DNA of 63,893 nucleotides from positions 1-63,893 of the forward strand of contig JADFXJ010000005.1 in NCBI GenBank assembly GCA_015233615.1. The letters are read 5' to 3'. The stretch is from Nitrospirota bacterium (GTDB lineage Bacteria; Nitrospirota; Thermodesulfovibrionia; Thermodesulfovibrionales; Magnetobacteriaceae). A program made the position numbers and the translations under genes. Below are positions 35,594-44,283 of this stretch, piece after piece. The first letter of the stretch is position 1. Every line of letters starts with the position of its first letter. The notes beneath the pieces were generated by a model. It did not search any database and was not told where the DNA came from. It saw only the letters and a program-made list of their open reading frames with translations.

Positions 35594-36455
35594 TCAACCC
35601 ATTAAAAACCGCATCAATTCATTCACACTCGACGCTTTTCTTACCGCCTCCTTAAAAGCCTCCAGCTTCTCGACGTTTCCAATTTTCCTAACGGCGTCCA
35701 TAAGGAAAAGCCCTTCGGCGCCATATTTTATATCCAACGCGACCTCGATGCCTTCGAATATGCCTTCCATTTTCCCTTCAAGTATGCCTTCCAGTTTTCC
35801 CTCTTCTTTTCCATCCCGTTTTCCGGCAAGGTAAGTTTCATCGTTGCTTATGTCAATCGTTACGGGCATTTTATCTTCTACCTCCTTTTTTACCAATGAT
35901 GTTAAGCCCCTAAGTCTGGCAAGGTTTTTTAGACCCACCAGGTAATCCTTCTGCACCTTTTCGGGCAATAGCATAAATCTTTCCCTTATAGCCCTTAACG
36001 TAGCGACGGCATCTTTCATCCTGCATAAAATGGAGAGCATAGCGTCATCGGGGTTATTATTGCCGTCGAGCAGATCGGAACAGTCAATATCCCGGATGTC
36101 TTTAATCGTGTACGAGTAGATTAGTGTCACGTGTTGAATCCCGTTAGCCATCCTTAATGGTGCATCCCCGACATACAGTAACATTTGGCGGATCACCAAT
36201 CCGAGCGTTTGATACATAAGAGAATAATAATCGAGCATCCTCCAGTCAATATTATTTTCGTTCTCGGCTTGGAGCTCTAAATGAAAAATGCTGATATCGG
36301 GTAGTTTAATCACTATATCGGGTATTCTGTTTTGGACGGTAGGGAAGTTGGTGTCAAGAAATACGCCTTCCTCAAATCCGGTAAGTATCTTCAGAAACCG
36401 CTTGGGTATATTCTTAATCGTTTTTTTTAAGAGTGACGTCGTAAAGTTGGCTCAT
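35594..36455 (-). pseudogene. Rpn/PD-(D/E)XK-type nuclease gene with poly-A frameshift
   Basis: The proper start is ATG 36455 (MSQLYDVTLKK) after GGAGGG. The frame breaks at a run of eight A (36421-36428, minus strand). With seven A it would read on as TIKNIPKRFLKILTGFEEGVF into the long downstream frame (IKLPDISIFHLELQAE). The joined product of about 286 residues matches the Rpn family of recombination-promoting nuclease-like proteins, including the QAE catalytic area and a Glu/Lys/Gly-rich tail (EEGKLEGILEGKMEG). It could be a pseudogene, a phase-variable gene, a slippage-rescued gene or a sequencing error. Confidence 0.75.
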
Positions 36456-36584
36456 CTGCAAGTACCCTCCTTTACCTATATTAAACAAATAATTAGCCAA
36501 ATAACAAGATTTCAATCAATATTAATCAAAATATGTTAGAATATCGGGGGAATAACCTTAAAATGTAATCTTACGGGAGCCTTT

Positions 36585-36788
36585 ATGGAATCTTTAGAAG
36601 CGAAAATAAGACTTCTTCCCAATGACCTTCAGAAGGAAGTGGAAGATTTTATTGATTTTTTAATCGATAAGAAATTGAAGAAACCAAAGAAACAATTAAA
36701 GTTAGACTGGTTTGGGGGATTGAAGGAATACAGAAATCAATATACGGCACTTGAATTACAGAAAAAAGCATCCGATTGGCGCGACTAG
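36585..36788 (+). CDS. DUF2281-type antitoxin
   Basis: This 67-residue protein reads LEAKIRLLPNDLQKEVEDFIDFLIDKK, the usual DUF2281 antitoxin start. Then come a Lys-rich linker and LDWFGGLKEYR, which probably wraps the toxin. Its stop TAG shares one base with the GTG of the PIN gene. The ribosome site is weak (ACGGGAG). Confidence 0.82.
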   Translation: MESLEAKIRLLPNDLQKEVEDFIDFLIDKKLKKPKKQLKLDWFGGLKEYRNQYTALELQKKASDWRD

Positions 36789-37180
36789 TGTACCTTATCG
36801 ATACAAATATTTTTCTTGAAGCGCTTCTTGAGCAAGAAGATGCCATTTATGTCAAATCATTCTTTCAGTCAATAGCGTTGGATCAAATGTTTATGACGGA
36901 TCTCGCATTACATTCCATAGGGATTATTTTGTTCAGGCTAAATAAGCACGAGGTGCTTAAGTTTTTTATCGAAGATATGATTAGCGATGGAATAGGTGTT
37001 ATCTCTATACAGACATCGGAGCTAACAGAAGTTATCGATATTTCCCGAAGATTTAACCTTGACTTCGATGATGCTTACCAATATGCGGTTGCACAACTAT
37101 ATAATTTACGAATAGTGAGTTTTGATAAAGACTTTGACAAGACTGACAGGAAAAGAGTTAAGCCGCAGGATGTAGTTTAA
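36788..37180 (+). CDS. VapC-like PIN-domain ribonuclease toxin
   Basis: The protein has 130 residues from GTG 36788 (MYLIDTNIFLEALL); a TTG at 36776 is possible but would overlap the antitoxin more. The PIN acidic residues are visible: D in LIDTN, E/D in the middle, and FDDAYQYAVA near the end followed by VSFDKDFDK. It is expected to cut RNA with Mg or Mn and be held by the DUF2281 protein. Confidence 0.85.
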   Translation: MYLIDTNIFLEALLEQEDAIYVKSFFQSIALDQMFMTDLALHSIGIILFRLNKHEVLKFFIEDMISDGIGVISIQTSELTEVIDISRRFNLDFDDAYQYAVAQLYNLRIVSFDKDFDKTDRKRVKPQDVV

Positions 37181-37307
37181 GGCCGGCTAAAACTTACTCG
37201 AATATCTCCCTGATGTCTATTTGGAAACCGTTGATAACTTTTGAAATTACTACGCCGCTGCCTTCGACAACAGCCCGGCAAGACATAGCCCCTCACCCCA
37301 ATGACCT

Positions 37308-38540
37308 TTACCCTGGCACGGCGGGCCTTTGCAGGTAAGCCCTCACCAGTTCGGCCATAAAGGCGGCCCCTATGCGCATGGCTTCCTCATTGAAGTCGAA
37401 GTGCGGGCTATGCAGCGGCACGTAAGGAGTGCCAGGAGAACCGCTTCCCAGGCGGAAAAAACACCCCGGCACTTTCTCCAGGTAGTAGGCAAAATCCTCG
37501 CCGCCCATACTTGGGTCTTTCATGTCCAAAACGCACTCCCGACCGAGAAGGTCTTCGGCCGTAGAGCGGGCTAACTCGTACTCCGCCCGGGTGTTTACTA
37601 CGGGCGGGTATCCGGAGTAGTGTTTCACCAGGATGGTTGCTCCATAGAGGCCGCCGAGGGCATGTGCGAGGTCTTTCAGGCGCGCCACTATTCGGTCTCT
37701 CGTATGGGTGTCGATGGTGCGTATAGTGCCGCGCATGATCGCCTTTTCGGCGATGGCGTTGTGAACCGAACCGCTTTTGATTTCACCTATGGTTATTACC
37801 GCGGGCTGAAGGGGATCGAGCTCCCTGGTGAGGATGAGCTGTATCTGCAGTGCCATTTGGCAAGCAAGCAGGAGTGCGTCTACGGCCTCTTGTGGCCTGG
37901 CTGCGTGTCCGCCCTTGCCGGTTATCTCCACGTCGAAAGCGTCCGTGTAGGCCGTGTTTGCCCCGGGGCGCAGGGCGATTTGGCCAACCTGGAAACGGTT
38001 GTCCAGGTGGGCGGCAAATATGGCTTCCACGCCTTTTAGAGCACCGTCTGCGATCATGAGTTGGGCTCCACCCTCTCCCTCTTCGTCCGGCTGGAACAGC
38101 AGTACCACGGTTCCGTCGGGTGGAGAATCTTTCAGTAATTTGGCCGCGCCCAGAAGCGTGGCTACGTGTCCGTCGTGCCCGCAGGCGTGCATGAAGCCGG
38201 GATTTTTCGAGGAAAATGGCAGATCGGTAGCCTCGGATACGGGGAGGGCGTCCATGTCGGCCCTAAGCGCCACCGTGCGATTGCCAATGCCAACGCCCGT
38301 GCCGCCGCTGCCAATACCACCGCTGTCACTAACGCTGCCGCCATTACTTATCCTTCCCACTATACCCGTGCCGCCCACGCCCCGTGAGTGGTCGATGCCA
38401 AGTTCGTCCAGGCACGTGGATATGAGGTCGCTCGTGCGGAATTCCTTTTGTCCCGGCTCCGGATATTCGTGTATGGTGCGCCGTATACGGCTCATCCATG
38501 AAAATAGCTCATCCGGCACGATTTTTCTAAGATCTTTCAT
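37308..38540 (-). CDS. M20D-family amidohydrolase (hippurate hydrolase-like)
   Basis: The protein has 410 residues from ATG 38540, which follows GGGGAGAAA; the open frame runs further upstream but that part is antisense to murJ coding frame. Metal-site motifs are HACGHDGHVATLLGAAKLL, PDEEGEGGA and GGEDFAYYL. Such enzymes cleave N-acyl amino acids, hippurate or indole conjugates. It overlaps the murJ stop by four bases (ATGA), so it is coupled to murJ. A Gly/Ser-rich insertion of about 25 residues (NGGSVSDSGGIGSGG) in the N-terminal domain derives from a short repeat. Confidence 0.88.
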   Translation of the reverse strand: MKDLRKIVPDELFSWMSRIRRTIHEYPEPGQKEFRTSDLISTCLDELGIDHSRGVGGTGIVGRISNGGSVSDSGGIGSGGTGVGIGNRTVALRADMDALPVSEATDLPFSSKNPGFMHACGHDGHVATLLGAAKLLKDSPPDGTVVLLFQPDEEGEGGAQLMIADGALKGVEAIFAAHLDNRFQVGQIALRPGANTAYTDAFDVEITGKGGHAARPQEAVDALLLACQMALQIQLILTRELDPLQPAVITIGEIKSGSVHNAIAEKAIMRGTIRTIDTHTRDRIVARLKDLAHALGGLYGATILVKHYSGYPPVVNTRAEYELARSTAEDLLGRECVLDMKDPSMGGEDFAYYLEKVPGCFFRLGSGSPGTPYVPLHSPHFDFNEEAMRIGAAFMAELVRAYLQRPAVPG

Positions 38541-40111
38541 TTTCTCCCCCGAAATTTTCTTTTTGCGGTATTTATCATGTAATGCACCTCTTCGCTTTTC
38601 AGTGCCACCGATACCAGCAGGTAAATCCCTACGCACAGCCCCATCGTCGAAAACAGGTAAAGGAACTTTATAAGGGTATGTCCCGCCGTGTTCCAGGACC
38701 TGAGACTGCCTAAGTACCAGCCTGCTCCACCCATGGCGGCGGATGCCAGGAGCGTCCTGAAGAAAGAGCCGGCTACGTCGCGGAAACTCACTTTGCGCAG
38801 CTTCTTTCGCAGAAAATAGAAGAGGCCCAGGAAATTTACCATGGAGGAGATGGATGTCGCCAGTGCCAGCCCGGCGTGGGCCAGACGTACCATGAGTATG
38901 GCACTGAGCAGGACGTTTATAGTAACAGCCACAACCGCCATCTTTACCGGCGTCTTCGTATCCTGGAGAGAATAGAAGGTAGAGGCCACCACTCTCACCC
39001 CTACCATGGCCCAAATGCCAAGGCAGTAACACAGATGCGCATACATCGTCCCCCTGACTGCTTCGTAGTCGAAGCGGCCCCGTTGAAACAGAGTGCTTAT
39101 AATCGGCTCAGCCAGGGCCATAAGACCCACCATGGAAGGCAAGGTTATGGCGAAAAGGAGTTTCAGTGAAAAGGAGAAGTCCCGGCTTAAAGAGTCGAAG
39201 TCTTTCTTTGCGGCATGTTCGGACAGAGACGGTATCACGGCCATCCCCATGGCCACGCCAAAAACCCCGACTGGGAACTGGACCAGCCTCATGGCGTAGA
39301 ACAGGTAGGTGATACTTCCCGCCGGCAGATACGAAGCCAAAATGGTGCTTATGAATATGTTTACCTGGGCCACTGCTGTGCCTGCCATGGCAGGCAGGAT
39401 TAGCAGGCCTATCTTTTTTAACCCCGGATGGCCGAAGTCGAAAACCGGCATCAGGGAGTAGCCGTTTTTACGAAACGCCCCGACCTGGGAAAAAAACTGG
39501 AAACAACCGCCGAATGTCACTCCTATGGCTACTACCAGGACGGTATTGTTAACGATTCTGCTAAGTGCCAGTATGGTGGTAATGACGGCCACGTTAAACC
39601 AGGTGGACGCCATTGCAGGTACGAAAAACACTTTCTTTGCGTTAAGGGCTCCCATGGCCAGGGCCGAGAGGGAGACAAACAGAAGAAAGGGAAACATGAC
39701 TCTGGTAAGGGTGACGGTGGTTCGAAATTTGACGGGATCGGACAGGAACCCCGGTGCTATAGCCCTGACAATGGGGGAGGCCAGGATTAAACCCACCAGG
39801 CAGGCCAGGCCAATGAATACGAGTATAAAGGAAAGTGTTACCCCCACGAGGCGTCGTGTCTCCTCCTCTCCCTTCGTAGTCCTGTACTCGGAGAGCACCG
39901 GTATCAGGCCTGATGACATAGAGCCCTCCGCAAACAACTCCCTGAGGAGGTTGGGTATCCTGAAGGCCACGAAGAAGGAGTCCGATAAGCCCGATGCCCC
40001 CAGGAAACTCGCTACTATCATTTCCCTTACGAATCCCACTATGCGGCTTATGAACGTGGCCACGGACATGGTAAAGGCGCTGCGGGCGATATTGCTCTTT
40101 TCAGTCGGCAA
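38537..40111 (-). CDS. murJ: Lipid II flippase MurJ
   Basis: This 524-residue MviN/MurJ protein has about 14 membrane segments, beginning ARSAFTMSVATFISRIVGFVR with GLSDSFFVAFRIPNLLRELFAEGS, the classical N-terminal signature. Conserved Arg residues of the central cavity are present in these segments. It flips the undecaprenyl-linked peptidoglycan precursor to the periplasmic side. The start is TTG 40111, five bases after GAGGAG. It is translated before the amidohydrolase in a two-gene leftward unit. Confidence 0.93.
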   Translation of the reverse strand: MPTEKSNIARSAFTMSVATFISRIVGFVREMIVASFLGASGLSDSFFVAFRIPNLLRELFAEGSMSSGLIPVLSEYRTTKGEEETRRLVGVTLSFILVFIGLACLVGLILASPIVRAIAPGFLSDPVKFRTTVTLTRVMFPFLLFVSLSALAMGALNAKKVFFVPAMASTWFNVAVITTILALSRIVNNTVLVVAIGVTFGGCFQFFSQVGAFRKNGYSLMPVFDFGHPGLKKIGLLILPAMAGTAVAQVNIFISTILASYLPAGSITYLFYAMRLVQFPVGVFGVAMGMAVIPSLSEHAAKKDFDSLSRDFSFSLKLLFAITLPSMVGLMALAEPIISTLFQRGRFDYEAVRGTMYAHLCYCLGIWAMVGVRVVASTFYSLQDTKTPVKMAVVAVTINVLLSAILMVRLAHAGLALATSISSMVNFLGLFYFLRKKLRKVSFRDVAGSFFRTLLASAAMGGAGWYLGSLRSWNTAGHTLIKFLYLFSTMGLCVGIYLLVSVALKSEEVHYMINTAKRKFRGRK

Positions 40112-40164
40112 GGAACTCCTCTGAGATTGCGTATGGGGCCGTTAGGGCAAAGGGTAGGGGTGTC

Positions 40165-40584
40165 TTATTTCCTGGCAAAGCCTACACACTCGTACAGTGC
40201 CTTTTTCGCTTCGTCTATGTCCAGGCCCCTGGCGAGGTAATCCATGGAAAGGTTGGCAAGTATCGTTCTTAGCATATCGATGAGTTCTTCGTTGTCTTTT
40301 TGGAGGGAGACGAGGAATTCGATATCGGTCATAGTGCTCTTGATAGGCGAAGTGTCCGGTATGCGCTCTTCAAGGAGTGTCTTGTAAGTGAGTATGCTCT
40401 GGTTTGTGGCTATCCAGTAAAAAAGTATGAAGACGAAGTCGCAGTAGAAGTTAACTGTGGCCTCGTCCATGTTAAAAGTGGACAAAGTAGCGCTAACCTC
40501 TTTCCGGAGGTCACCCTTGTACTCTTCGATATCATACTCTACCTCTTTAGCAAGTACTTGTATCGGTGTGAATTTCCATTCCAC
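40165..40584 (-). CDS. Hypothetical helical protein
   Basis: The 139-residue protein starts at GTG 40584. I do not recognise a family. It is rich in Leu, Glu and Asp and predicted mostly helical, with a hydrophobic stretch FYCDFVFILFYWIATNQSILTY split by Asp, so it is probably not a true membrane segment. It is upstream of and in the same direction as murJ (53 bp gap), and may be co-transcribed with it. Confidence 0.6.
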   Translation of the reverse strand: MEWKFTPIQVLAKEVEYDIEEYKGDLRKEVSATLSTFNMDEATVNFYCDFVFILFYWIATNQSILTYKTLLEERIPDTSPIKSTMTDIEFLVSLQKDNEELIDMLRTILANLSMDYLARGLDIDEAKKALYECVGFARK

Positions 40585-40729
40585 GTAATTACCTTTCCGG
40601 TATCAGCCTTTTTAGTATAGATTATACGATAATGCCGATAGTGTCAAGAGTTTTTCGACTTTAGTGCCGGCTTTCACTTTTTGGGTTTGTCCAATATCAT
40701 AAATCTCCGAACATTTCTGAAAATTTCGA

Positions 40730-40759
40730 TTGACAACGTTTGTATGCCGGAGCTATGAT
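40730..40759 (+). promoter_or_regulatory. Promoter for the first SARP/MalT-like regulator
   Basis: TTGACA (40730-40735), an 18-nt spacer and TATGAT (40754-40759). The leader of about 145 nt contains GGCTTGTTTAA twice (about 40812 and 40853). The rest of the 323-bp gap 40585-40907 shows no gene. Confidence 0.6.
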
Positions 40760-40910
40760 TTAATCGTCCGGCAGGCGGCGAGTCCAATCTGGAGTATTTA
40801 AAGGTCATCAGTGGCTTGTTTAAGTAAATACCGGGCAAGCACCTTGTACTGCGGCTTGTTTAACCGAATAACTATAAAGTTTTTGCGTTTCCGGAGTTTT
40901 AAAAAACTTG

Positions 40911-43900
40911 ATGCAGATGGTAACATTATCGAAAATAACCGCTCCCCGCTTGCAGAGAGTCGTAGAGCGCAACGTGTGTTTTCAGACTATTGACCGGGCT
41001 TTGCAAAGGCGTATTCTTTGGCTTAACGCTCCGGCTGGTTCAGGAAAAACCACGCTGGTTGCAAGCTACCTCAGGTTCAGCCGGACTTCCTGCATCTGGT
41101 ATCATCTGGACGAAACCGACGTCGACGCCGCCACGTTTTTCCAATATATGAGCCTGGCCGTAAAAACGCTGTCTCTTCAGACTAAAATGGTATTACCCGA
41201 ATTTACGAAAGAACACCTGAATAACATACCATCCTTCACGGCCAGGTACTTCGGAAGGTTATTTGCCACACTGGCTGGATATACCGGCAATCAGTTTCCC
41301 TTAATAATAGTGTTCGACAATTACCAGGACGTTCCTGCCGGTTCGCCGGTGCACGACATTGTCGGCAAGGGGCTTTCCTTAATGCCCGAAGGGATAAACG
41401 CTATCATAACGAGCAGGGGAGTACCGCCGCCGGAGTTTACCGGCCTGAGACAAACCCGTTTTATGCAATTCTTCGGTTGGGACTTTTTTGTTTTTACCCT
41501 GGAGGAAACCTCGGAGCTGGTAAAGATCTGCACGCAGTACGAAGTGCCCGAGGGAGTCGTCAGGGCGTTGCATGAAAAGACGGGCGGCTGGGTTGCAGGT
41601 TTGATATTGGCAATCGAAGGGGGAAGCCTGGTGAGCTCAATTCCCCGGTTCGAAGGTGCAGGTACGACGGAGGTGATATTCGATTATTTTGCAAGAGAAA
41701 TATTTGAGAGGACCGAAAGTGAGATTCAGGAATTTTTGCTTAAGACTTCATATCTGCCGGAATTTGGCGTTTCCATGGCCGGGAAGTTAACCGACGGCAA
41801 GGTATGCCAAAACATATCGGCGCTCAAACATCGCCAGTATTTTCTTACGGAAAAGCTGACAAGGAGCGGTCTCATATTCAGATACCACTCGCTTTTCATG
41901 AAATTCCTAAGGAACCGCGCAAAAGATTATTTCAGGGAACGTGAAAGCGAAATAATACGCCTGGCCGCCGATATTCTGGAGGAACACGGATATACCGAAG
42001 AGTGCGCACGGCTGTGCATGGAAACGGCTAACGTGGAAAAACTGGGACATTTAATACTTAAGAACGCTCCGTCCATGATTGCCGGCGGGAGGAGGGGCGT
42101 TCTGGATAATTGGTTTGCATCCTTACCGGAGGAGTTCCTGCGGGACCGGCCATGGCTGCTCTACTGGAAGGGGATGCACGGGTTATCGTCGGACCCCGAA
42201 GATTCCCGCGAAATACTGGCTGCGGCTTACGGGAAATTCAAGTCGCTAAACGATACGGAGGGCATGCTTTTAACCTTTTGCGCCATCGTGGATTCCTTCG
42301 TCTACCAATGGAAAGATTTCCACCCTCTCGATTATTGGATCGATGAGTTCGAAGAGCTTTCTAAAGGGTTAGCAACCCTAACTACAGTGGTGGCACCTCC
42401 GTCGGCAGTGGTTGAAACTCTCAGTCCGTTTTCCTCCGTCGAGATTAGAGAACGTGTAACTGCGAGCATATTTGCGGCGCTTTTATTTCGCCGGCCGGGC
42501 CACCCGGATATGGCTTATTGGACGGCGGAGGCGGAAAAAGTAACGTGGGATTCCCAAAATAATCTACAGCGTATGTCTATCGGCCACAACCTTGTTCTTT
42601 ACTATCTCTGGACGGGCAAGATCTTTAAGGCCGGTGTCATCGTAGAAGCCCTGTCGCCGATTGCAACGAAAATAAAGGAACATACTTTGCCGGGATTAAT
42701 GTTTCTCATGGCGAAGGCGCTTTACATGTATTATACCTCTCAAAGTCCGACGGCGTCGAAGATCATAGGCGAGGGCCTTAAACTTGCCGATGAATCGGGA
42801 GTGCACGTGCTGGATCTTATGTTTTTTAGTGTGGGCATACTCAATTCCCTTGCTATTGGCGAAAGTGGAGCTGCTGAAGCTTACTCATCGAAAATCACCA
42901 ATTCCATGGACTGCGTGCAATGTTACGACATCATTTATTATCATCACGTGGTCTCACTCGTCGACTTTAGCCATGGGGATTACCTTTCCGCCGTCGAACA
43001 CGGGGAAATAGCCGTAAAGCTCCAGGAAAAATCAGGCTGCTACCTGCTTCTTGGTATCTGGACATACGTACTTGCGTACATGTTGGCAGAGGCGGGAGAG
43101 CTTGACAGAGCCAGATACCATATGGCCCGGAGCATCCGCATCGGCACGGAGGCAAACAGTACGCTTCCATTATATAGCTGCACGCTTCTCGAAGCTTTGA
43201 TAGCTCTTTATAAGAACGACAGAGAACAATTTGTCGAAAAGGCCAAAGCAGGCATCGCTATGAGCAAGGCCTCCGGAATGAAGTTCATGTTTTACTTTCG
43301 AAGTCCCTTAACGCGTTTATGCAAGGCGGCCCTGGATGAAAAAATTGAAACCGGTTACGTAACGGAGATAATAAGGCTCAATAACCTTACACCCGGCAAC
43401 CAGATTTACGGGGAATGGTCGTATCATTTAAAGGTGTACACTCTCGGAAAATTCGTGATAGAAAAAAACGGCAATACCGTTATCTTCAAGGGCAGAACCC
43501 GGCAAAAACCTCTGGAAATGCTGAAGGCGATTATTGCCTTTGGAGGAAAGGACGTACGTATGGAACAGTTGTCGGACTCACTCTGGCCGGAGGCGGACGG
43601 CGACCTGGCGGACGTATCTTTTCGCACAAACCTGTCCCGTCTTCGTAAGATGCTAAGTGACGACAACGACGACAACGACGCCATTGTCGTATCGGGAGGA
43701 CTGATATCCATCAATGGCGATTATCTCTGGCTTGACGTGTGGTCGTTGCAGGATATTATGGACGAATTGGGACGTGTATTAAACGGACAAACCGATGGCC
43801 TGACCGACGTCGGTCACGCTGAGGCATTACACCGTATCGAGCGGAGTGTCTCGCGTTTATATGAAAGGGCCTCAGGCTTGTATAATGGTGACTTTCTTTC

Positions 43901-44276
43901 AGGTCAACAAAGCCAGACGTGGTCCACCTACCTGAGAGAACATCTGAAGGACAAATTTATCCGTTTCTGCTATAATGTGGGAGAATTCTACGAGAACATA
44001 AAAAGATGGGATAAAAGCATAGAATGTTACAAGGCGGCTGCGGCCATAGATAACTTGCGGGAGGAATGCTACCGGCGCATGATGTCGTGTTATATCCGGG
44101 CCGGTTTACACGAAGAGGCGCTGTCAGTCTATAATACTTGCAAAAAAATACTGCTCATGTCATTTGGTATTAACCTGTCCCGTGAAATGGAAGCCCTCCG
44201 CGGGCATATTTTAAGTCCGGGTTTCGACGCTGCCTGCCGCCGTGGCATACCCGATAGCGAAGGAGCAGGAACTTAA
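40911..44276 (+). CDS. Large STAND ATPase with SARP/BTAD output (first of tandem pair)
   Basis: The protein has about 1121 residues. A MalT-like NTPase has Walker A APAGSGKTTL near residue 41 and VFDNYQDVPAGSPV (Walker B-like). It is followed by a long TPR-like helical region (about 400-830), an OmpR-type winged helix (LKVYTLGKFVIEKNG, SDSLWPEADGDLADVSFRTNLSRLRKML) and a BTAD domain (about 960-1115). In this family ATP-dependent oligomerisation triggered by a ligand activates transcription. The target is unknown. TTG 40908 and ATG 40917 are alternative starts. The neighbour at 44284 is a close paralog. Confidence 0.85.
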   Translation: MQMVTLSKITAPRLQRVVERNVCFQTIDRALQRRILWLNAPAGSGKTTLVASYLRFSRTSCIWYHLDETDVDAATFFQYMSLAVKTLSLQTKMVLPEFTKEHLNNIPSFTARYFGRLFATLAGYTGNQFPLIIVFDNYQDVPAGSPVHDIVGKGLSLMPEGINAIITSRGVPPPEFTGLRQTRFMQFFGWDFFVFTLEETSELVKICTQYEVPEGVVRALHEKTGGWVAGLILAIEGGSLVSSIPRFEGAGTTEVIFDYFAREIFERTESEIQEFLLKTSYLPEFGVSMAGKLTDGKVCQNISALKHRQYFLTEKLTRSGLIFRYHSLFMKFLRNRAKDYFRERESEIIRLAADILEEHGYTEECARLCMETANVEKLGHLILKNAPSMIAGGRRGVLDNWFASLPEEFLRDRPWLLYWKGMHGLSSDPEDSREILAAAYGKFKSLNDTEGMLLTFCAIVDSFVYQWKDFHPLDYWIDEFEELSKGLATLTTVVAPPSAVVETLSPFSSVEIRERVTASIFAALLFRRPGHPDMAYWTAEAEKVTWDSQNNLQRMSIGHNLVLYYLWTGKIFKAGVIVEALSPIATKIKEHTLPGLMFLMAKALYMYYTSQSPTASKIIGEGLKLADESGVHVLDLMFFSVGILNSLAIGESGAAEAYSSKITNSMDCVQCYDIIYYHHVVSLVDFSHGDYLSAVEHGEIAVKLQEKSGCYLLLGIWTYVLAYMLAEAGELDRARYHMARSIRIGTEANSTLPLYSCTLLEALIALYKNDREQFVEKAKAGIAMSKASGMKFMFYFRSPLTRLCKAALDEKIETGYVTEIIRLNNLTPGNQIYGEWSYHLKVYTLGKFVIEKNGNTVIFKGRTRQKPLEMLKAIIAFGGKDVRMEQLSDSLWPEADGDLADVSFRTNLSRLRKMLSDDNDDNDAIVVSGGLISINGDYLWLDVWSLQDIMDELGRVLNGQTDGLTDVGHAEALHRIERSVSRLYERASGLYNGDFLSGQQSQTWSTYLREHLKDKFIRFCYNVGEFYENIKRWDKSIECYKAAAAIDNLREECYRRMMSCYIRAGLHEEALSVYNTCKKILLMSFGINLSREMEALRGHILSPGFDAACRRGIPDSEGAGT

Positions 44277-44283
44277 AAACAAA

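Noticed and set aside
38541-39032. N-terminal extension of the M20 amidohydrolase
   Set aside because: The extension is an overlapping frame within murJ; ATG 38540 has a ribosome site and matches the family start.
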